A DNA stretch of 16,785 bases, taken from assembly GCA_027858635.1 (NCBI GenBank), contig JAQICG010000406.1:1-16785 (forward strand), given 5' to 3'. Within the stretch, counting starts at the first letter, position 1, and every line of letters starts with the position of its first letter. The notes beneath the pieces are model-generated. The model made no database searches, was not told the DNA's origin, and saw only the letters and a list, made by a program, of their open reading frames with translations. A program made the position numbers and the translations under genes. This stretch comes from Gammaproteobacteria bacterium (lineage in GTDB: Bacteria; Pseudomonadota; Gammaproteobacteria; SZUA-229). This document shows positions 15,185 to 16,785 of this stretch, piece by piece.

Positions 15185-15534
15185 AGACACACTTCGCCCT
15201 AAAATCTGTGGCGAATCGCTTCTTTCTTACAGGAACATTCCATCGGGCGGCTGCGGCGGCGCTCTTTAAGCTGGCGGGTAAAAAAACTCAGATGCAAGGG
15301 GTGTAACAAACAGCACGTACAGGAAAAGCAAATTACCGGGACAGGAAGCGGTCGGGTCTGCGCTGCGAGCTGATCCGCTCAATCACAGTTTTTATACACT
15401 TCTCTAAGAAGAGAGCGGGTTTATTTCGTTCAACTCCACGCGCGGTGCGTGTCATATCATCACTTTACTTCAGCTTACTGTCGTCTCATTTCCACTGCGA
15501 GAGCATAAATCTAAACTCCCAGCTTTCAATGTAT
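15185..15534. other. Intergenic region upstream of the TonB operon
   Basis: No gene is supported on either strand. A small hairpin (CTTCTC/GAAGAG, loop TAA) lies at 15399-15413. GC-rich and AT-rich patches alternate. It separates the Pho-box array from the membrane-protein ORF and could hold a leader or decayed sequence. Confidence 0.4.
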
Positions 15535-15558
15535 CCACATTAATTTAATCTAATGTGG
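15535..15558 (-). terminator. Weak hairpin downstream of the small membrane protein
   Basis: CCACATTA and TAATGTGG pair perfectly around ATTTAATC, 11 bases after the stop of the ORF ending at 15569. An alternative hairpin (AATGTG with CACATT, 15552-15570) competes for the same bases. The stem is AT-rich and no T run follows, so termination is only possible, not shown. Confidence 0.3.
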
Positions 15559-15568
15559 GCATCGCACA

Positions 15569-15898
15569 TTACTCTGCTTTGAAAACTTCGCTAAATTTTT
15601 CACTCTTAAGCGGCAAAAGGGTAGCGATATAAAATGCCTGACCTGACCCTGACAAGCCGGAGTACGGACTCTCTATTCTACTGCTCAGGTTCACGCTCAT
15701 CAGATATCCGATACTCCACCCCAAAGCAACAATTGCCAGCATGACCATAACCAAAAAGAATAAGGTATGTTTTTTATTTTCCGGTTTATTTTTCGGTTCA
15801 CTCTTCAATCCGCTTTCTGATTTATTATCCGGTTTATTATTTAAATCATGTCCCATTCGATTCGCCATTCTATTTTTGTGCGCGCTTATGCTTACCAC
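15569..15898 (-). CDS. Small single-pass membrane protein of unknown function
   Basis: 109 residues if the GTG at 15898 is used; ATGs at 15868 and 15856 are better start codons, but none has a strong ribosome site. A basic, low-complexity N-terminus (NKPDNKSESGLKSEPKNKPENKK, about 21-43) precedes one membrane helix (about 45-67) and a short tail. I do not recognise a family. The frame is the same as that of the low-complexity ORF just upstream, with one TAA and three codons between. The Lys/Asn/Pro-rich composition runs across that stop, so this may be the C-terminal part of a longer gene broken by a nonsense change. Confidence 0.5.
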   Translation of the reverse strand: MVSISAHKNRMANRMGHDLNNKPDNKSESGLKSEPKNKPENKKHTLFFLVMVMLAIVALGWSIGYLMSVNLSSRIESPYSGLSGSGQAFYIATLLPLKSEKFSEVFKAE

Positions 15899-15907
15899 CC
15901 GGTTATT

Positions 15908-16306
15908 TTAGGTCCGCGTCGTCGGCGCGATCGCTGTGCTATCCGCCGGCACTGCAATATCAGGCTTTTGCCTGTTTTTTCTGCTCACGCGCGCACTGAT
16001 TGCCGCCAGACTTATGACCGCTGCCGGTTTATTTTTTCCGACTTCGCCAGCCGTCTTTTTATTGGTAGCACTGGCTTTGTTACTGTTTTTGTTTTTATTG
16101 CTGATGAATAGTAATTCCGGCTGTGACACATTGCTCGCAGTTTCTGTCTGGGTAAGTTCCGCACTTATCAAGCTGTCACTGTCTTCGTTTGTGACCGGTT
16201 CGATCAGCTCATCAGGCTGAACCTCTGCCTTCGCCTTATTGCCTGCTATCCCTCTGATGTCTGAATTCTGACACTTACACAGTAGATGGAAACTGGTTTG
16301 CAGCAC
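15908..16306 (-). pseudogene. Low-complexity open frame, probable middle part of a broken gene
   Basis: An open frame of 132 codons with no ATG anywhere; only a GTG at 16306 offers a start, and it has no ribosome site. The frame stays open upstream into the CheW-like ORF. The product would be rich in Lys, Asn, Ser, Thr and Ala (NKNKNSNKASATNKKTAGEV, then RVSRKNRQKPDIAVPADSTA) with no membrane helix and no recognised domain. It overlaps the end of the CheW-like ORF in a +1 relation and is followed in the same frame, after one stop, by the membrane-protein ORF. These facts fit a single ancestral CheW-linker-membrane protein disrupted by a frameshift and a stop. A true separate gene is possible but less likely. 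Confidence 0.4.
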
Positions 16307-16676
16307 AGTTCCCCGAACTGTGCAACAGGAAACTGAAAAAGGCGCTGCTCAAAGAACGGGTGCCACTATTGTCTTTTTCAAAACTGCTGAGAGGCACGAC
16401 ATTTATCGCCCTGTCCAACCAGAAGCCCTTTAGTTCGTTTTCCACTGTGGCGATAATAATATGCGTTCTATTTTTATTGACACTGAACTGCAGGCCAAAC
16501 TTGCTGTGCATGTCAATCACGGTAACGCTTCGACCCCGATTATTAAAGCTGCACGCCATGACAGTTTCGCTGACCGGCACAACCTGCATTTCTGCCGGCG
16601 AACGTATTGCCTCTAGTTCGTGCACAGGCACACAAAAATGCAACGGGCCTACCTCAAATTCCAGATATACTAACAA
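16275..16676 (-). CDS. CheW-like domain protein, possibly 5'-truncated and frameshifted
   Basis: 133 residues beginning at a TTG (16674-16676). The sequence YLEFEVGPLHFCVPVHELEAI, NNRGRSVTVIDMHSKFGLQ, RTHIIIATVENELKGFWLDRAINVVPL follows the CheW fold: opening strands, the RG..V.V.D turn and the G.W.D.....V strand of the second subdomain. CheW domains couple chemoreceptors to CheA kinases or dock similar signalling complexes. Problems: there is no ATG, an in-frame TGA lies eight codons upstream inside a 25-bp inverted repeat, no ribosome site is well placed, and the last 30 residues do not look like the final CheW strands. A +1 shift would join it to the next ORF. The domain call is moderately sure; whether the gene works is doubtful. 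Confidence 0.55.
   Translation of the reverse strand: MLVYLEFEVGPLHFCVPVHELEAIRSPAEMQVVPVSETVMACSFNNRGRSVTVIDMHSKFGLQFSVNKNRTHIIIATVENELKGFWLDRAINVVPLSSFEKDNSGTRSLSSAFFSFLLHSSGNCAANQFPSTV
16303..16323. other. Perfect 9-bp hairpin at the CheW/ORF junction
   Basis: GCACAGTTC and GAACTGTGC pair perfectly around a three-base loop. It lies in the overlap between the CheW-like ORF and the low-complexity ORF. It could be a terminator without a T run, an RNA stability element, or a chance palindrome. Confidence 0.4.
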
Positions 16677-16683
16677 GGCGTAT

Positions 16684-16785
16684 GGAAAGGATACCCTTCA
16701 ATCAAGACCGTCAGCAGCAGGGATGCTGCTGCCGAGCGTACACGGATGTATTCTCAGCGCGTCTTGATTGAAGGGTATCCTTTCC
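16684..16785. repeat. Perfect 25-bp inverted repeat at the window end
   Basis: The arm at 16684-16708 (starting GGAAAGGATACC, ending AATCAAGAC) is an exact inverted copy of the arm at 16761-16785, with 52 bases between. The spacer has its own 7-bp hairpin CAGCAGC/GCTGCTG (16712-16731). The right arm ends at the last base of the window, so its true length is unknown. Possible explanations are a small terminal-inverted-repeat element, a recombination site, or an inversion artefact at a contig end. Confidence 0.7.

Noticed and set aside
16275..16345. Programmed -1 frameshift joining CheW to the next ORF
   Set aside because: The geometry requires a +1 shift, and the CTTTTTC run upstream of the hairpin is not a proper -1 slippery heptamer.
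16360..16767. Plus-strand open frame of 135 codons
   Set aside because: It is antisense to the CheW-like domain and extends through the inverted repeat; no protein pattern is visible.
16684..16785. Integron attC site
   Set aside because: The arms are perfect and lack the RYYYAAC/GTTRRRY core sites and the mismatched stem of attC; no integrase or cassette genes are present.
1..16785. CRISPR array, tRNA or rRNA genes
   Set aside because: No regularly spaced direct repeats with unique spacers were seen, and no cloverleaf or conserved rRNA segment was recognised by eye.

Overview
The window looks like a non-enteric, probably aquatic or sediment gammaproteobacterium. The sequence evidence is a KaiC-like ATPase start, an SHP/DHC/cytochrome b561 redox operon with a PhoQ/PhoP-type two-component pair, and a DUF3450/TtpC-type TonB operon of the kind known from Vibrio and Shewanella relatives. 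All family calls are by eye from the protein sequences; no search was run. Every gene I accept lies on the minus strand, so the biological reading order is right to left.

Right edge (15569-16785): a perfect 25-bp inverted repeat ends exactly at the last base of the window. Next to it is a CheW-like domain ORF without an ATG start. It is followed by a low-complexity ORF in another frame and, after one stop codon in the same frame, by a small single-pass membrane protein. This block reads more like a decaying or mis-sequenced gene than three healthy ones.

Centre (5049-15184): one coherent transport locus. Its order is DUF3450 periplasmic protein, large TtpC-like MotA/TolQ/ExbB protein, ExbB, ExbD, TonB, TPR protein, 1047-residue TonB-dependent outer-membrane receptor, and, after a 168-bp gap, a 545-residue surface lipoprotein ending at a strong terminator. 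Two arrays of Pho-box-like heptamers with exact 11-bp spacing lie upstream of the first gene and of the lipoprotein. I infer that phosphate starvation, through a PhoB not in this window, switches the system on and that it imports a phosphorus-containing or phosphorus-linked substrate. ExbD lacks the transmembrane aspartate that normally carries protons (Ala20 instead), which is the most striking single residue in the window.

Left part (471-4386): cytochrome b561, SHP (DUF1924) cytochrome c, DHC diheme cytochrome, PepSY protein, response regulator and sensor kinase, tightly packed and partly overlapping. This is a classical oxygen-binding SHP redox module with its own regulators. The diheme protein has Ser in place of the second Cys of its first heme motif.

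The intergenic stretch 4387-5126 carries an imperfect palindromic dispersed repeat, a 12-bp perfect hairpin and the lipoprotein terminator. The left edge (1-141) holds the first 47 codons of a KaiC-family ATPase running out of the window.
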